Shown: positions 1-8,759 of the stretch, in pieces
Layout: each line of letters starts with the position of its first letter
Numbering within the stretch: the stretch's first letter is position 1
Assembly: GCA_963678085.1 (NCBI GenBank)
Contig: OY782680.1
Location: forward strand, 434,001-498,000
DNA length: 64,000 nucleotides
Source of the DNA: Aliishimia sp963678085
GTDB taxonomy: Bacteria; Pseudomonadota; Alphaproteobacteria; Rhodobacterales; Rhodobacteraceae
Direction of reading: 5' to 3'
The notes under the pieces: generated by a model
Told to the model about the DNA's origin: nothing
What the model saw: the letters and a program-made list of their open reading frames with translations, nothing else
Database searches by the model: none
Made by a program: the position numbers and the translations under genes

Positions 1-584
1 AAAGTCACAGGCGTTGTGGAAATCACAAACACCGCGCTTTGACCGTCAGAACTGGTTCCAACACCATTGCGGATATAGCGCGACGTGCCGTTTCTTAGAA
101 ACCGAGGATGCAGCGCGCCATCAACCACCAGCATAGGGCCCGATTGCGTGGCATAGGTACAAGCTGGCGCGCGTTTTTGAAAACGTAGCGTTTCAATCAC
201 ATCTGCGCGCTGCTCTTGGATGCAAAACACACCATTTGGCACCAGACCGAAATTGCCAGGGCTGGCCCCAATCACCAGGGGCGCGCTTTGCTTTCCCGCT
301 TCGATATAAAGCCCGACGGGAGAGCGGTCTTGGTGGTACATGCCAGCGTTCATAGCAAAAGAGAGCTGCTGTCCCGACGTTGCAAGCGCCTTATCGACAT
401 TCGCAAAGCTGCCAAAGGATTTTCCATTGGGCGTTTGCAAAAACAGGCGCAGATCCGCGTTTTGTATATCTACGCGGCAAATAGTGTAACTGCGCTCATT
501 ATAGGTCTCACTCTCGCAGCTGACCGCAGCCGCAAGCGGCCCCGCCCAGAGCAGAGACATAAATACAAGACACCGCAGCATCAC
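1..584 (-). CDS. Exported DUF2233 / phosphodiester glycosidase family protein (3' end cut by window edge)
   Basis: I translated this frame directly; about 194 residues are visible and it runs off the window without a stop. The first 20 or so residues are hydrophobic and end LAAAVSC, as in a signal peptide, so the protein is probably exported. Blocks FAMNAGMYH, NGVF and ATQSGPMLV match the DUF2233 (NAGPA-like phosphodiester glycosidase) family, whose characterised members cleave sugar phosphodiesters; the substrate here is unknown. The gene starts 3 nt after the rbfA stop on the same strand, so the two are probably cotranscribed. GTG at 584 has GAGGA 7 nt upstream; ATG at 581 is the alternative start. 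Confidence 0.75.
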   Translation of the reverse strand, partial: MMLRCLVFMSLLWAGPLAAAVSCESETYNERSYTICRVDIQNADLRLFLQTPNGKSFGSFANVDKALATSGQQLSFAMNAGMYHQDRSPVGLYIEAGKQSAPLVIGASPGNFGLVPNGVFCIQEQRADVIETLRFQKRAPACTYATQSGPMLVVDGALHPRFLRNGTSRYIRNGVGTSSDGQSAVFVISTTPVT

Positions 585-587
585 GGC

Positions 588-983
588 TCAATCCTCAAGA
601 TCGCGCCGCACATTGTCCTGGGCGAACATGGCGCGAGTATTGTCCATCTGATCGAATGTTTCATCCAGACGGAACCGCAGATCCGGTGTGAATTTCAACC
701 CGACCTTTTTCCCGATGATGCGGCGCAGCTCGGATTTGTTGCGTGCGAGCATTTCAATCACATCTTCTTGGCCCGCACCGCCCAAAGGCATCACATAGGC
801 GGTGGCGATTTTGAGATCCGGTGAGCAGCGCACCTCGCCTACTGTAATTGATAGCCGGTTCAGCTCGGGGTCGTGAATATCTCCCTGCGCCAGAACCTGC
901 GCCAGTGTGCGCCGTACCAGCTCGCCTACGCGAAGTTGCCGTTGTGAGGGGCCGGGCCCATCATGAAACTTGTTCTTTCCCAT
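588..983 (-). CDS. rbfA: 30S ribosome-binding factor RbfA
   Basis: This 131-residue protein has the RbfA KH-like fold signature: an N-terminal helix (QRQLRVGELVRRTLAQVL), then D-P-x-L-x-x-L-S-I-T-x-V-E/G-V and a C-terminal block with LKFTPDLRFRLDET. RbfA binds the 30S subunit and assists 16S rRNA 5'-end maturation and cold adaptation. Length is normal for the family. It is divergent from dapB across 86 bp. In many relatives truB follows rbfA; here a DUF2233 gene follows instead. Confidence 0.95.
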   Translation of the reverse strand: MGKNKFHDGPGPSQRQLRVGELVRRTLAQVLAQGDIHDPELNRLSITVGEVRCSPDLKIATAYVMPLGGAGQEDVIEMLARNKSELRRIIGKKVGLKFTPDLRFRLDETFDQMDNTRAMFAQDNVRRDLED

Positions 984-1069
984 ATTCCCTGCATAAGTGG
1001 CGCTCGCCTCTTTGCCAAGCGCTGAGGTGCGGATTATGTTGCGCGTAAGCTACAAGAGAGGAAGAGCAA

Positions 1070-1879
1070 ATGGCCGAGATCCCTGGAATTGTCGTTACCG
1101 GAGCCTCTGGGCGCATGGGGCAGATGTTGATCGAAACCATCGCCGCCAGTGACAAAGCGCGGCTGGTGGGCGCGGTTGAGCGGGAAGGTCACGCATGGGT
1201 TGGCCAAGATGTGGGCGAGGCGATGGGCGGCGCGGCGCGCGGCGTTCTCGTCACGGATGATCCGCTAGAGGCGATGGCAAAAGCGCAAGCGGTGATTGAC
1301 TTTACCGCACCTGCGGCAACGCTTGAATTTGCCAAACTTGCCGCCCAGGCCCGCGCAACCCATGTGATTGGCACAACAGGTTTTTCAGAGGAAGAAATCG
1401 CAGCGCTTGAGCCCGCCTCTTATCATTGCGTGCAGATCCGTGCGGGCAATATGAGCCTTGGGGTGAACCTGCTTGTTCAATTGACGAAAAAGGTCGCGGC
1501 GGCGCTGGATGAGGATTTCGACGTTGAGGTGATTGAGGCGCATCATCATCACAAGGTCGATGCGCCCTCTGGCACCGCGTTGATGTTGGGTGAGGCGGCG
1601 GCGGAGGGGCGCGGTGTGTCGCTCAACGATGTGCGCGATTCTGGACGTGATGGAATCACAGGGGCACGTAAGCGCGGCGATATCGGGTTCTCTGCGATCC
1701 GAGGCGGTGATATTATCGGTGAGCATGATGTGCTTTTCGCAGGGCCGGGAGAGCGCATCACTCTGCGTCATGCAGCCTCTGATAGAGGCATCTATGCACG
1801 TGGCGCGCTAAAGGCGGTGCTTTGGGGGCAAAACCAAACGCCGGGGCAATATTCTATGGTTGATGTCTTGGGGCTGTAA
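1070..1879 (+). CDS. dapB: 4-hydroxy-tetrahydrodipicolinate reductase DapB
   Basis: DapB reduces 4-hydroxy-tetrahydrodipicolinate with NAD(P)H in the lysine/diaminopimelate pathway and so feeds peptidoglycan synthesis. The 269-residue protein has the N-terminal dinucleotide-binding motif VTGASGRMGQ, a GTTGF block near residue 105 and the catalytic E-A-H-H-H-H-K-V-D-A-P-S-G-T block near residue 160. Length is typical. AGAGGAAGAGCAA precedes the ATG. It is transcribed away from rbfA and meets the GST gene tail-to-tail 6 nt after its stop. Confidence 0.97.
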   Translation: MAEIPGIVVTGASGRMGQMLIETIAASDKARLVGAVEREGHAWVGQDVGEAMGGAARGVLVTDDPLEAMAKAQAVIDFTAPAATLEFAKLAAQARATHVIGTTGFSEEEIAALEPASYHCVQIRAGNMSLGVNLLVQLTKKVAAALDEDFDVEVIEAHHHHKVDAPSGTALMLGEAAAEGRGVSLNDVRDSGRDGITGARKRGDIGFSAIRGGDIIGEHDVLFAGPGERITLRHAASDRGIYARGALKAVLWGQNQTPGQYSMVDVLGL

Positions 1880-1885
1880 AGCTGC

Positions 1886-2614
1886 TCATGTCGCCTCCCA
1901 GGGCAGCCCGCTTGCATGGCGGGTATGCTCTGAGCGCACGGGCGCGCGAAAAAAGGCGGAGCGGGGGGTGTCCTCGGCGGCAAAGGCGCGGATCACGCTG
2001 TCGCGGGCTTCAAGCCGCTCAAGCAAGGCGTTCAGATTTGGCAGCCCTGTAACGGCCTTAGCCTCAAGCGGGGCATGGCGCGGGGCAAACACCGACCAAC
2101 GTACGCAGCCGCCAAGGTAAAAGTCGCACATGCTCAGCTCAGCCCCGAGTAGCCAAGGCCCGCCGCGCTCGGCAATTGCCGCCTCTAGCATAGCGTAATG
2201 GCTGCGCATGCGTGCGTGAATCCGAGGCCGCACGGTTTCCGCAAGGTCTTCGCCCACATACCGTTCAGTGTAATACTGAATCTGCGCATCCGCATGCAGC
2301 GTGTTGGACAGAAAGAACAAGGTTTTCAGGAACACAGCGCGCGCTTGGGGATCGGTGCCGGGCGGGGAGAGACGCCCGGTTTGCTCTGCCAGATAGCTGA
2401 GAATCGCGCCGGTTTCGGGCAGCACCGTACCTGTCGCCTCGTCAGCTAAAACCGGAACCATGCCACGCGGATTGAGACGCAAGAACTCTTCGCTTTGATG
2501 CGCACCCTCATGCATCAACACGGTTTCATCGCGGTATTCTAGCCCCAGCTCTTCCAAGGCCATGCGAATCACCATGCTGGCGCAATCGGGGTAAGAATAC
2601 AGAATGTAGCTCAT
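1886..2614 (-). CDS. Glutathione S-transferase family protein
   Basis: The 242-residue protein has an N-terminal thioredoxin-like GST domain (start to about residue 80, with SYPDCAS near the active-site position, NPRGMVPVL as the cis-proline loop and PETGAILSYLAE as the glutathione gamma-glutamyl site). An all-helical C-terminal domain follows (LSMCDFYLGG). It probably conjugates or reduces small electrophiles with glutathione in the cytoplasm; the substrate cannot be told. It begins 9 nt after the rnhA stop and is the last gene of a four-gene minus-strand operon. The C-terminal 30 residues, after ARDSVIRAFAAED, are an unusual tail. Confidence 0.88.
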   Translation of the reverse strand: MSYILYSYPDCASMVIRMALEELGLEYRDETVLMHEGAHQSEEFLRLNPRGMVPVLADEATGTVLPETGAILSYLAEQTGRLSPPGTDPQARAVFLKTLFFLSNTLHADAQIQYYTERYVGEDLAETVRPRIHARMRSHYAMLEAAIAERGGPWLLGAELSMCDFYLGGCVRWSVFAPRHAPLEAKAVTGLPNLNALLERLEARDSVIRAFAAEDTPRSAFFRAPVRSEHTRHASGLPWEAT

Positions 2615-2623
2615 GCTCGGCTC

Positions 2624-3076
2624 CTAAGTTTTGAACGGGGCCATGCCTTGGCGCGCAAGCTCATCGGCGCGCTCGTTCTCAACATGGCCTGCATGTCCTT
2701 TAACCCATTTCCAGGTCACCTCATGGCGAGCTTGCGCCGCATCGAGTCGTTTCCAGAGCTCGGCATTGGCCACTGGCTTTTTTGAGGAGTTCTTCCAGCC
2801 ATTGCGTTTCCAGCCATGTATCCAGCTGGTGATGCCGTTTTTCACGTAGTTGCTATCTGTGACAACGGTGATCTTAGAAGCGCGTTCAAGCGTTTCCAAC
2901 GCACTGATCGCAGCCATGAGTTCCATCTGGTTGTTGGTGGTCTCACCCGCCCCGCCGCTTAAGGTGCGTTCCTTTACGATCTGCTCGCCTGCCTTGGCTT
3001 GCAGCAACACGCCCCAGCCTCCAGGGCCAGGATTGCCAGAGCAGGCCCCATCCGTATATGCAAAAAGCTCAGCCAT
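2624..3076 (-). CDS. rnhA: Ribonuclease HI
   Basis: RNase HI cuts the RNA strand of RNA:DNA hybrids with two metal ions. The four acidic catalytic blocks are present: YTDGACSGNPGPGGWG (Asp9), NNQMELMA (Glu), VTDSNY (Asp) and NERADELA (Asp), with the basic KRNGWKNSSKKPV handle between them. I start at ATG 3076 (150 residues), which puts the first strand at the usual place; ATG at 3088 is also possible. The start overlaps the end of the methyltransferase gene by 8 nt, so translational coupling is likely. Confidence 0.95.
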   Translation of the reverse strand: MAELFAYTDGACSGNPGPGGWGVLLQAKAGEQIVKERTLSGGAGETTNNQMELMAAISALETLERASKITVVTDSNYVKNGITSWIHGWKRNGWKNSSKKPVANAELWKRLDAAQARHEVTWKWVKGHAGHVENERADELARQGMAPFKT

Positions 3077-3668
3077 GTTTGCGCGCATGTATCACAATCC
3101 AAGGGGCGATGGTTCCATCAAGGCCGGGTGCTTCACCGCTCCAATGTTGAACGGGCTCAAGCCCATCTGCGCGTAGCATCGCCTCAAGCCCCTCTTTGGT
3201 CACATAGGTATAGCGGCGTCCAATCTTATCACGCTGCATTCCGCTTCCGGTTTTCATCCCAATATGGAAGATCCCGCCGGGCTTTAGCGCCTTTGCAATC
3301 GCTGCAATATGGCGCGGTTGATCGTCTGGGGCTGCGTGCAAAAGCGAGAAATTAGCAAAGACCCCGTCATAAAGCGCCTCGCCGCTCAGATCGTCAAATG
3401 TCTCTTGGCGTGCCTGCACACCGCCATGCTGAGCGGCCAAGGCAACCATCGCGGCACTTGCATCAGTTGCTATGACCTCGTGCCCCTTTGCGGCGATTTT
3501 CGCAGCTGAGCGCCCAGGCCCGCACCCTAAATCAAGAACGATCCCTTGTGCAGGTAGCGCCTCTAGAAAGGCCGAAAGCTGTTTATCTGGTGGCCCGCCT
3601 GTGCAGAAATTCTGATCATATTCGACGGCTTTTTCGTCGTAAACATCAAGGGTTTGGCGGTCGGTCAT
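3069..3668 (-). CDS. SAM-dependent class I methyltransferase
   Basis: The 199-residue protein has the Rossmann methyltransferase motif I VLDLGCGPGRSA (about residue 45), an acidic strand-2 end (VIATDAS) and the motif IV/V region FANFSLLHA followed by LKPGGIFHIGMK. The substrate is not recognisable; small-molecule or ubiE-like methylation are both possible. The frame stays open upstream to 4019, but that stretch is antisense-like shadow of the DUF3429 gene in another phase. The ATG at 3668 overlaps the DUF3429 stop as ATGA and marks the true start. It is followed directly by rnhA. Confidence 0.88.
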   Translation of the reverse strand: MTDRQTLDVYDEKAVEYDQNFCTGGPPDKQLSAFLEALPAQGIVLDLGCGPGRSAAKIAAKGHEVIATDASAAMVALAAQHGGVQARQETFDDLSGEALYDGVFANFSLLHAAPDDQPRHIAAIAKALKPGGIFHIGMKTGSGMQRDKIGRRYTYVTKEGLEAMLRADGLEPVQHWSGEAPGLDGTIAPWIVIHARKHG

Positions 3669-4117
3669 GAGAACACTCCTATAGCTAAGCACATGACAGC
3701 CCCTGCCGTGAGCATGCTCCGTAAAGCCATCCACCAGGGCGGGGTGAGGCGCCATAACGAAAACGCAAAATCCAAAATAAGAAGCCCTAGGAATCCCGTG
3801 ATGAGATTTGTGCCCGCGCTCACGGGGCCTCCTCCGGTCATAAAAAATGCCCAAAGTGCTGGGATAACTGAGAGCGTGTAGGCAATGGTGGCGCGCATGC
3901 CGTCCAGTTTGGTCGCAAAGCCCCAAAGCACCCCGGACATAAAAGCAAGAATAACCTGCCCATAGGCGAGCTGCACATACGGCCCCACAAATTGTGGTCC
4001 CAACGCGCCCGCGCCCCAAACCATGAGCGGTTCAGACAAAAGTGTCAAAGCCCCCCAGACAAATGGGATCAGGCCAGCAAGCCCCAAGACCAGGGGAGCA
4101 AATGGAATACGCGTCAT
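3665..4117 (-). CDS. DUF3429 domain inner-membrane protein
   Basis: This 150-residue protein has about five hydrophobic segments and the DUF3429 signature: LGLAGLIPF near the N-terminus and YGQVILAFMSGVLWGFA at about residues 52-68, followed by LSVIPALWAFF. No molecular function is known for the family. It is the first gene of the DUF3429-methyltransferase-rnhA-GST operon and overlaps the methyltransferase start by 4 nt. Nothing in the sequence gives a substrate or partner. Confidence 0.82.
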   Translation of the reverse strand: MTRIPFAPLVLGLAGLIPFVWGALTLLSEPLMVWGAGALGPQFVGPYVQLAYGQVILAFMSGVLWGFATKLDGMRATIAYTLSVIPALWAFFMTGGGPVSAGTNLITGFLGLLILDFAFSLWRLTPPWWMALRSMLTAGAVMCLAIGVFS

Positions 4118-4211
4118 ATCGAGCTCATGTTGTGCATGGGCACTTTACTGGCTTTTTGGCGCGATGGCAGCGAAATATCTCGACGATGGCAGGTATAGGC
4201 CGCCTAGCCGC

Positions 4212-4784
4212 TTAGTCTTGCTCTTCCAGTACCGGTTGGCGCGCTGGCATGGGTTCTCTTGGGGGGCGTCCGATCACGTCGCGTAGCTCATCAAGCTCAA
4301 TGAAATTATCCGCTTGGCGGCGCAGCTCGTCTGAAATCATTGGGGGTTGGCTGCGAATCGTTGAAACCACGGACACCCGCACACCCTGGCGTTGCAAGCT
4401 TTCCACAAGTGGGCGAAAATCCCCATCACCGGAGAACAGCACAATATGGTCCACATGTGGGGCAAGTTCCATGGCATCTACGGTCAGCTCGATATCCATG
4501 TTGCCCTTAACCTTACGACGCCCCATACTGTCAGTATATTCTTTGGCGGGCTTGGTCACCATGGTGAAACCATTATAGTTTAGCCAATCTACCAAGGGCC
4601 GAATCGGGGAGTACTCGTCATTTTCGAGCAAAGCGGTATAGTAGAACGCACGCAGCATTTTGCCGCGTCTCATGAACTCTTGCCGCAAAAGTTTGTAGTC
4701 GATATCAAACTCTAGGGACTTTGCTGCGGCGTATAAATTTGAGCCGTCAATAAAAAGAGCAAGGCGCTCGTCCTTGTAAAACAT
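4212..4784 (-). CDS. NYN-domain (LabA/DUF88 family) putative RNase
   Basis: The 190-residue protein is a single NYN (PIN-like) domain: LALFIDGSNLY near residue 9 gives the first conserved Asp and Asn, KGNMDIELTVDAM the middle acidic pair, and HIVLFSGDGDFRPLV the SGDGDF motif. NYN proteins are usually metal-dependent RNases; LabA/DUF88 members remain little characterised. The C-terminal 25 residues are proline- and arginine-rich and probably disordered. It lies 94 nt upstream of the DUF3429 operon on the same strand and is divergent from folK across 88 nt. Confidence 0.88.
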   Translation of the reverse strand: MFYKDERLALFIDGSNLYAAAKSLEFDIDYKLLRQEFMRRGKMLRAFYYTALLENDEYSPIRPLVDWLNYNGFTMVTKPAKEYTDSMGRRKVKGNMDIELTVDAMELAPHVDHIVLFSGDGDFRPLVESLQRQGVRVSVVSTIRSQPPMISDELRRQADNFIELDELRDVIGRPPREPMPARQPVLEEQD

Positions 4785-4872
4785 CGTAATTCCCTTTTAC
4801 TGTTATGCATGCGCTTGCGAGTGTGAGTGAGCTTAAGAGCGCAGTGATTGTTAACATTAGGCGAAAATTCAC

Positions 4873-5502
4873 ATGCCGCAACCCGCTAAAGCACGAAAAA
4901 GGCGAGAAAATCCGTCACAAATCCGGTCAACCGCTCTGGTTGCGCTTGGGTCCAACCAGGGGTTTCAAGATTTTGACCGAATAGGAACCGTGAGGCGGGC
5001 GCTTGAGCTGCTCGAAAATAAGGGATGCGTGTTAACGGCGAAAAGCCGGCTTTACGTCACGCCTGCGTTCCCCAAGGGCGCGGGCCCGGATTTCATCAAT
5101 GCGGCGGTGGCTATAAATACCGATAAGACCCCGAATGAGCTTATGACCCTTTTGCAGCAGGTTGAACGTGCATTGGGTCGAGAGAGGGGAAAGCGCTGGG
5201 GTCCGCGTAGCGTAGATCTGGATCTGATTGCCTTTGGTGATTCAGTTCTGCCCAGCGTGAATGCGTTTCAAGACTGGGTAGATTTGCCGCTTGAGGCGCA
5301 AATGCAGGAGGCACCCGAAGAGCTGATCCTGCCGCATCCCAGAGTACAAGACCGCGCCTTTGTTTTGGTGCCGCTAAGCGATATTGCGCCGCGATGGCGT
5401 CACCCCGTTTTTGGGAAGACTGTGACCGAAATGCTAGAAGCATTGCCGCAAAATGCCCGTGATGAGGTGAAACCGCTTGTCAATCCCCAAAAGATATTCT
5501 AA
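4873..5502 (+). CDS. folK: 2-amino-4-hydroxy-6-hydroxymethyldihydropteridine pyrophosphokinase FolK
   Basis: FolK transfers pyrophosphate from ATP to 6-hydroxymethyl-7,8-dihydropterin in folate synthesis. The motif VALGSNQG appears near residue 25, ERGKRWGPRSVDLDLIAFGD holds the catalytic arginine and the metal-binding D-x-D pair, and ILPHPRVQDRAFVLVPL closes the domain. At 209 residues it is longer than the minimal enzyme because of a basic N-terminal extension of about 20 residues and a short insert after the DLDLIAFGD block. It heads a conserved block with rpoZ and rsh. Confidence 0.95.
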   Translation: MPQPAKARKRRENPSQIRSTALVALGSNQGFQDFDRIGTVRRALELLENKGCVLTAKSRLYVTPAFPKGAGPDFINAAVAINTDKTPNELMTLLQQVERALGRERGKRWGPRSVDLDLIAFGDSVLPSVNAFQDWVDLPLEAQMQEAPEELILPHPRVQDRAFVLVPLSDIAPRWRHPVFGKTVTEMLEALPQNARDEVKPLVNPQKIF

Positions 5503-5538
5503 AGAGCCTGTTCAAACTTCCTGAGACCGGAGATCCCT

Positions 5539-5892
5539 ATGGCGCGCGTGACTGTCGAAGATTGCGTTGACAAAGTCCCTAATCGTTTCGAGCTGGTGAT
5601 GCTGGCCGCGCATCGGGCGCGTGAACTCTCTGCCGGGGCTGCTTTGACGGTGGATCGAGACAATGACAAGAACCCCGTTGTTTCCTTGCGTGAAATTGCC
5701 GATGAAACCCAATCCGCTGATGATCTGCGCGAGCGTTTGATCGAATCCAACCAGACCCAGATCGAAGTGGATGAGCCCGAAGAGGATTCGATGGCGCTGC
5801 TTATGGGCTCTGAGCCGGACAAACCCGAAGAAGACAATATGTCCGAAGAATCCCTGCTGCGTCAGCTAATGGCGGCCCAGGGGCAAGGTTAA
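5539..5892 (+). CDS. rpoZ: DNA-directed RNA polymerase omega subunit
   Basis: The first 60 residues match omega: MARVTVEDCVDKVPNRFELV, then A-A-H-R-A-R-E-L and K-N-P-V-V-S-L-R-E-I. Omega helps assemble RNA polymerase by binding beta'. In many proteobacteria omega forms part of a ppGpp-binding site, which fits its place directly before rsh. The C-terminal 50 residues are acidic and low in complexity, usual in alphaproteobacteria. The ATG is preceded by CGGAG at 7 nt. Total length is 117 residues. Confidence 0.97.
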   Translation: MARVTVEDCVDKVPNRFELVMLAAHRARELSAGAALTVDRDNDKNPVVSLREIADETQSADDLRERLIESNQTQIEVDEPEEDSMALLMGSEPDKPEEDNMSEESLLRQLMAAQGQG

Positions 5893-5938
5893 GAGAGGCA
5901 AGGCTAAGGCCAGCACAAGCCTTATAGGTGCGGATCAC

Positions 5939-8050
5939 ATGACTGTAGAAGATCTGATCGCCCTTATCCGCACCTATAATCCGAAAACAAACGCAGAGCT
6001 GATCACCGCGGCTTATGCCTTTGGCGAAGAGATGCATGAGGGGCAGTTTCGCCGCTCTGGCGAGCCCTATTTCACCCATCCAGTGGCCGTTGCTGAAATT
6101 CTTGCGCAACAGCATCTTGACGATGCCACGCTGATCACCGCGCTGTTGCATGACACGATTGAAGACACCAAAGCCAGCTATGGCGAGGTGGAACGCCTCT
6201 TTGGTGCAGATATTGCAGCGCTTGTGGATGGGGTGACAAAGCTTACCAACCTGCAACTCACTTCGGTTGAGACCAAAGAGGCCGAAAACTTCCGCAAGCT
6301 CTTTATTGCCATGTCCAAGGATCTGCGGGTGATTCTGGTCAAACTCGCCGACCGGCTGCACAATATGCGCACGATCAAGGCGATGCGACCTGAAAAACAA
6401 CACCAAAAAGCGCGCGAGACCATGGAGATCTACGCACCGCTCGCGGGCCGCATGGGCATGCAATGGATGCGCGAAGAGCTGGAAGATCTGTCTTTCAAAG
6501 TGCTCAACCCTGAGGCGCGCACCTCAATCATGCGGCGCTATGTGACGCTTCAAAGCGAAAGCGACGACGTCATTGAAAAGATCAAAAAGGACATGGAAAA
6601 TGAGCTTGTGTCCGGCAAGATCACAGCGGAGGTGTTTGGGCGCGCGAAAAAACCCTATTCGATCTGGCGCAAGATGCAGCAAAAAGACCTCGGGTTTTCG
6701 CGCCTGTCCGACATTTACGGTTTCCGTGTTTTGACCAAATCGGAAGAAGATTGCTACCGCGCCCTCGGTGTCATTCACCAGCGTTGGCGCGCGGTGCCGG
6801 GCCGCTTCAAAGATTATATCAGCCAGCCGAAAAGCAACGGATACCGCTCTATTCACACAACCGTTTTGGGGCGGGATGGCAAGCGGGTCGAGGTGCAGAT
6901 CCGTACAAAGCGCATGCATGATGTGGCTGAAACCGGGGTGGCGGCACATTGGTCTTATAAGGACGGGCGGCGCAGCGAAAACCCCTTTGCGGTGGATCCG
7001 TCGCGGTGGATTTCGCGGTTACAAGACGCCTTTACCGATGAAGAGGATCACCATTATTTCCTCGAAGCGGTCAAGCTGGAGATGTATTCCGACCAGGTGT
7101 TTTGCTTCACGCCGAAAGGGGATGTGATCAATCTGCCGCGCGGGGCCACACCGCTTGATTTCGCCTATGCAATTCACACACGCATTGGAGCGGCTTGCGT
7201 TGGGGCCAAAGTGGATACGATGCGCGTGCCGCTTTGGACCCGGCTCAAAAACGGGCAATCGGTCGAGATCATCACTGCCGAAGGACAAGCGCCGCAAGGC
7301 ACGTGGCTTGAAATTGCGGTGACGGGTAAGGCGCGCAGCGCGATCCGCCGGGCTTTGCGTGAACAAGATCGGGACCGGTTTATCAAATTTGGTCAAGAAC
7401 TTGCGCGCTCCGCCTTCGATCATGTGGGCAAGAAGCTCACGGACAAAGTGCTGGAAACGGCAGCCCGGACCCTGCGCTTGCAAGATAGTGATGAAGTTCT
7501 TGCGCGGCTGGGTTCGTCTGAGATGTCGGCCCAAGATGTGGTGCGGGCTGTGTACCCGGAGCTACCCTCCAAACAAGCCGACAAAATCGACAAAAAACGC
7601 GCGGTCGTTGGCCTAAAACCCGGTCAGAGCTTTGATCGCGCCCCTTGCTGTAACCCATTGCCTGGCGAGCGAATCGTTGGCATTCGTCAGAAAGGCCAGG
7701 GGGTTACGGTCCATGCCATCGCTTGCGATTCTTTGGCGGCTTTTGAAGACGCAGCCGATCTCTGGATTGATCTGCACTGGCATGCTGGAACGCACCCGGC
7801 AATCTATGAGGTGCCGCTGGATCTGACCATCGGCAATGACGCTGGTGTGCTTGGCCGCGTATGTACCTTAATCGGCGAAACTGGTGCAAATATATCGGAT
7901 TTAAAATTTTTAGATCGGAAACCTGACTTTTACCGATTGCATATATATGTGCAATTGCGAGACCTAGCGCATCTTCATTCGCTTATGAAAGCGCTAGAAA
8001 CAGAGAGCGACATCGCCTCAGTGCATAGGGCTTCGCAAAAGGATATTTAG
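5939..8050 (+). CDS. rsh: Bifunctional (p)ppGpp synthetase/hydrolase (RelA/SpoT homologue)
   Basis: This 703-residue long Rsh protein makes and breaks the stringent-response alarmone. In order: HD hydrolase domain with ALLHDTIEDT (His71-Asp72) and an intact KLADRLHNM; synthetase domain with DIYGFRVLT (about 260) and QPKSNGYRSIHT (about 300); TGS domain from DQVFCFTPKGD (about 390); a conserved helical/zinc-finger region with PCCNPLPGERIVG (about 570); C-terminal ACT domain from about 630. The intact HD motif supports hydrolase as well as synthetase activity, and alphaproteobacteria usually carry one such enzyme. It follows rpoZ by 46 nt and precedes a DUF2062 gene by 7 nt. Confidence 0.96.
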   Translation: MTVEDLIALIRTYNPKTNAELITAAYAFGEEMHEGQFRRSGEPYFTHPVAVAEILAQQHLDDATLITALLHDTIEDTKASYGEVERLFGADIAALVDGVTKLTNLQLTSVETKEAENFRKLFIAMSKDLRVILVKLADRLHNMRTIKAMRPEKQHQKARETMEIYAPLAGRMGMQWMREELEDLSFKVLNPEARTSIMRRYVTLQSESDDVIEKIKKDMENELVSGKITAEVFGRAKKPYSIWRKMQQKDLGFSRLSDIYGFRVLTKSEEDCYRALGVIHQRWRAVPGRFKDYISQPKSNGYRSIHTTVLGRDGKRVEVQIRTKRMHDVAETGVAAHWSYKDGRRSENPFAVDPSRWISRLQDAFTDEEDHHYFLEAVKLEMYSDQVFCFTPKGDVINLPRGATPLDFAYAIHTRIGAACVGAKVDTMRVPLWTRLKNGQSVEIITAEGQAPQGTWLEIAVTGKARSAIRRALREQDRDRFIKFGQELARSAFDHVGKKLTDKVLETAARTLRLQDSDEVLARLGSSEMSAQDVVRAVYPELPSKQADKIDKKRAVVGLKPGQSFDRAPCCNPLPGERIVGIRQKGQGVTVHAIACDSLAAFEDAADLWIDLHWHAGTHPAIYEVPLDLTIGNDAGVLGRVCTLIGETGANISDLKFLDRKPDFYRLHIYVQLRDLAHLHSLMKALETESDIASVHRASQKDI

Positions 8051-8057
8051 GCGCACA

Positions 8058-8759
8058 ATGGCGCGCCCCAAGGTAAGAGGTACGCGCGGCTTGGTATTCA
8101 AACGCAGAGACAGACGATCCGTATCACGCGCGATAGGCGAGTTTGTTTGGCCGCGCGGGGGGTGGGGCCGTGCCTTTCAATATATCAAGCACCGGGTCAG
8201 GCGACTCCCGGACAGCCCCGAACGCATCGCGCGGGGCATTGGCGCTGGGGTATTTACAACCTTCACCCCGTTTTACGGGTTCCACTTTGTTGTCGCAGGT
8301 AGCTTAGCGTTCTTGATGCGGGGCAACATCTTGGCTGCTGTGATGGCGACGTTCTTTGGAAATCCACTGACCTATGTGCCAATCGGCGTGGTTGCTTTGA
8401 AAACAGGCCACTGGCTGCTTGGCTCGAATGTTGATCACAAGGCGCAAGCCTCTTTTGGCGGGGCCTTTGTGGATGCATGGCGTGACCTGACCAGCAATTT
8501 CTTCTCGCTCTTTGACGAGCAAAAGGCAGATTGGTCAGGGCTGCTGGTCTTCTATCACGATGTGTTTATTCCCTATCTCATTGGGGGAATTGCCCCTGGT
8601 ATCATCTGCGGGATGATCGGCTATTATCTGTCCTTGCCGCTCATCCGCGCCTATCAAACCCGCCGCAAAGGGGATTTGAAGGCAAAGTTCGAAGCGCTCA
8701 AGGAAAAGGCCGCAGCCGCCAAAAGAACCAAGGCAGAGCGAAAAGATCCGTCGCCCTAG
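8058..8759 (+). CDS. DUF2062 domain membrane protein
   Basis: A basic N-terminal 50 residues is followed by the DUF2062 core: RIARGIGAGVFTTFTPFYG (about 55-75), then NPLTYVPIGVVALKTG, and a last membrane segment near 175-195 with PLIRAYQ. The C-terminal tail is very rich in Lys and Ala. DUF2062 proteins are membrane proteins of unknown role, often next to polysaccharide or cell-envelope genes; in Rhodobacterales this one sits between rsh and pdxJ. Length is 233 residues. A long hairpin directly follows the stop codon. Confidence 0.87.
   Translation: MARPKVRGTRGLVFKRRDRRSVSRAIGEFVWPRGGWGRAFQYIKHRVRRLPDSPERIARGIGAGVFTTFTPFYGFHFVVAGSLAFLMRGNILAAVMATFFGNPLTYVPIGVVALKTGHWLLGSNVDHKAQASFGGAFVDAWRDLTSNFFSLFDEQKADWSGLLVFYHDVFIPYLIGGIAPGIICGMIGYYLSLPLIRAYQTRRKGDLKAKFEALKEKAAAAKRTKAERKDPSP

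Noticed and set aside
216..824. Plus-strand open frame of 202 codons
   Set aside because: It lies antisense to the DUF2233 gene and the end of rbfA, both of which have family motifs. Its own translation shows no family features.
3669..4019. N-terminal extension of the methyltransferase reading frame
   Set aside because: The added residues overlap the DUF3429 gene in another phase. The ATG at 3668 with an ATGA overlap is the natural start.
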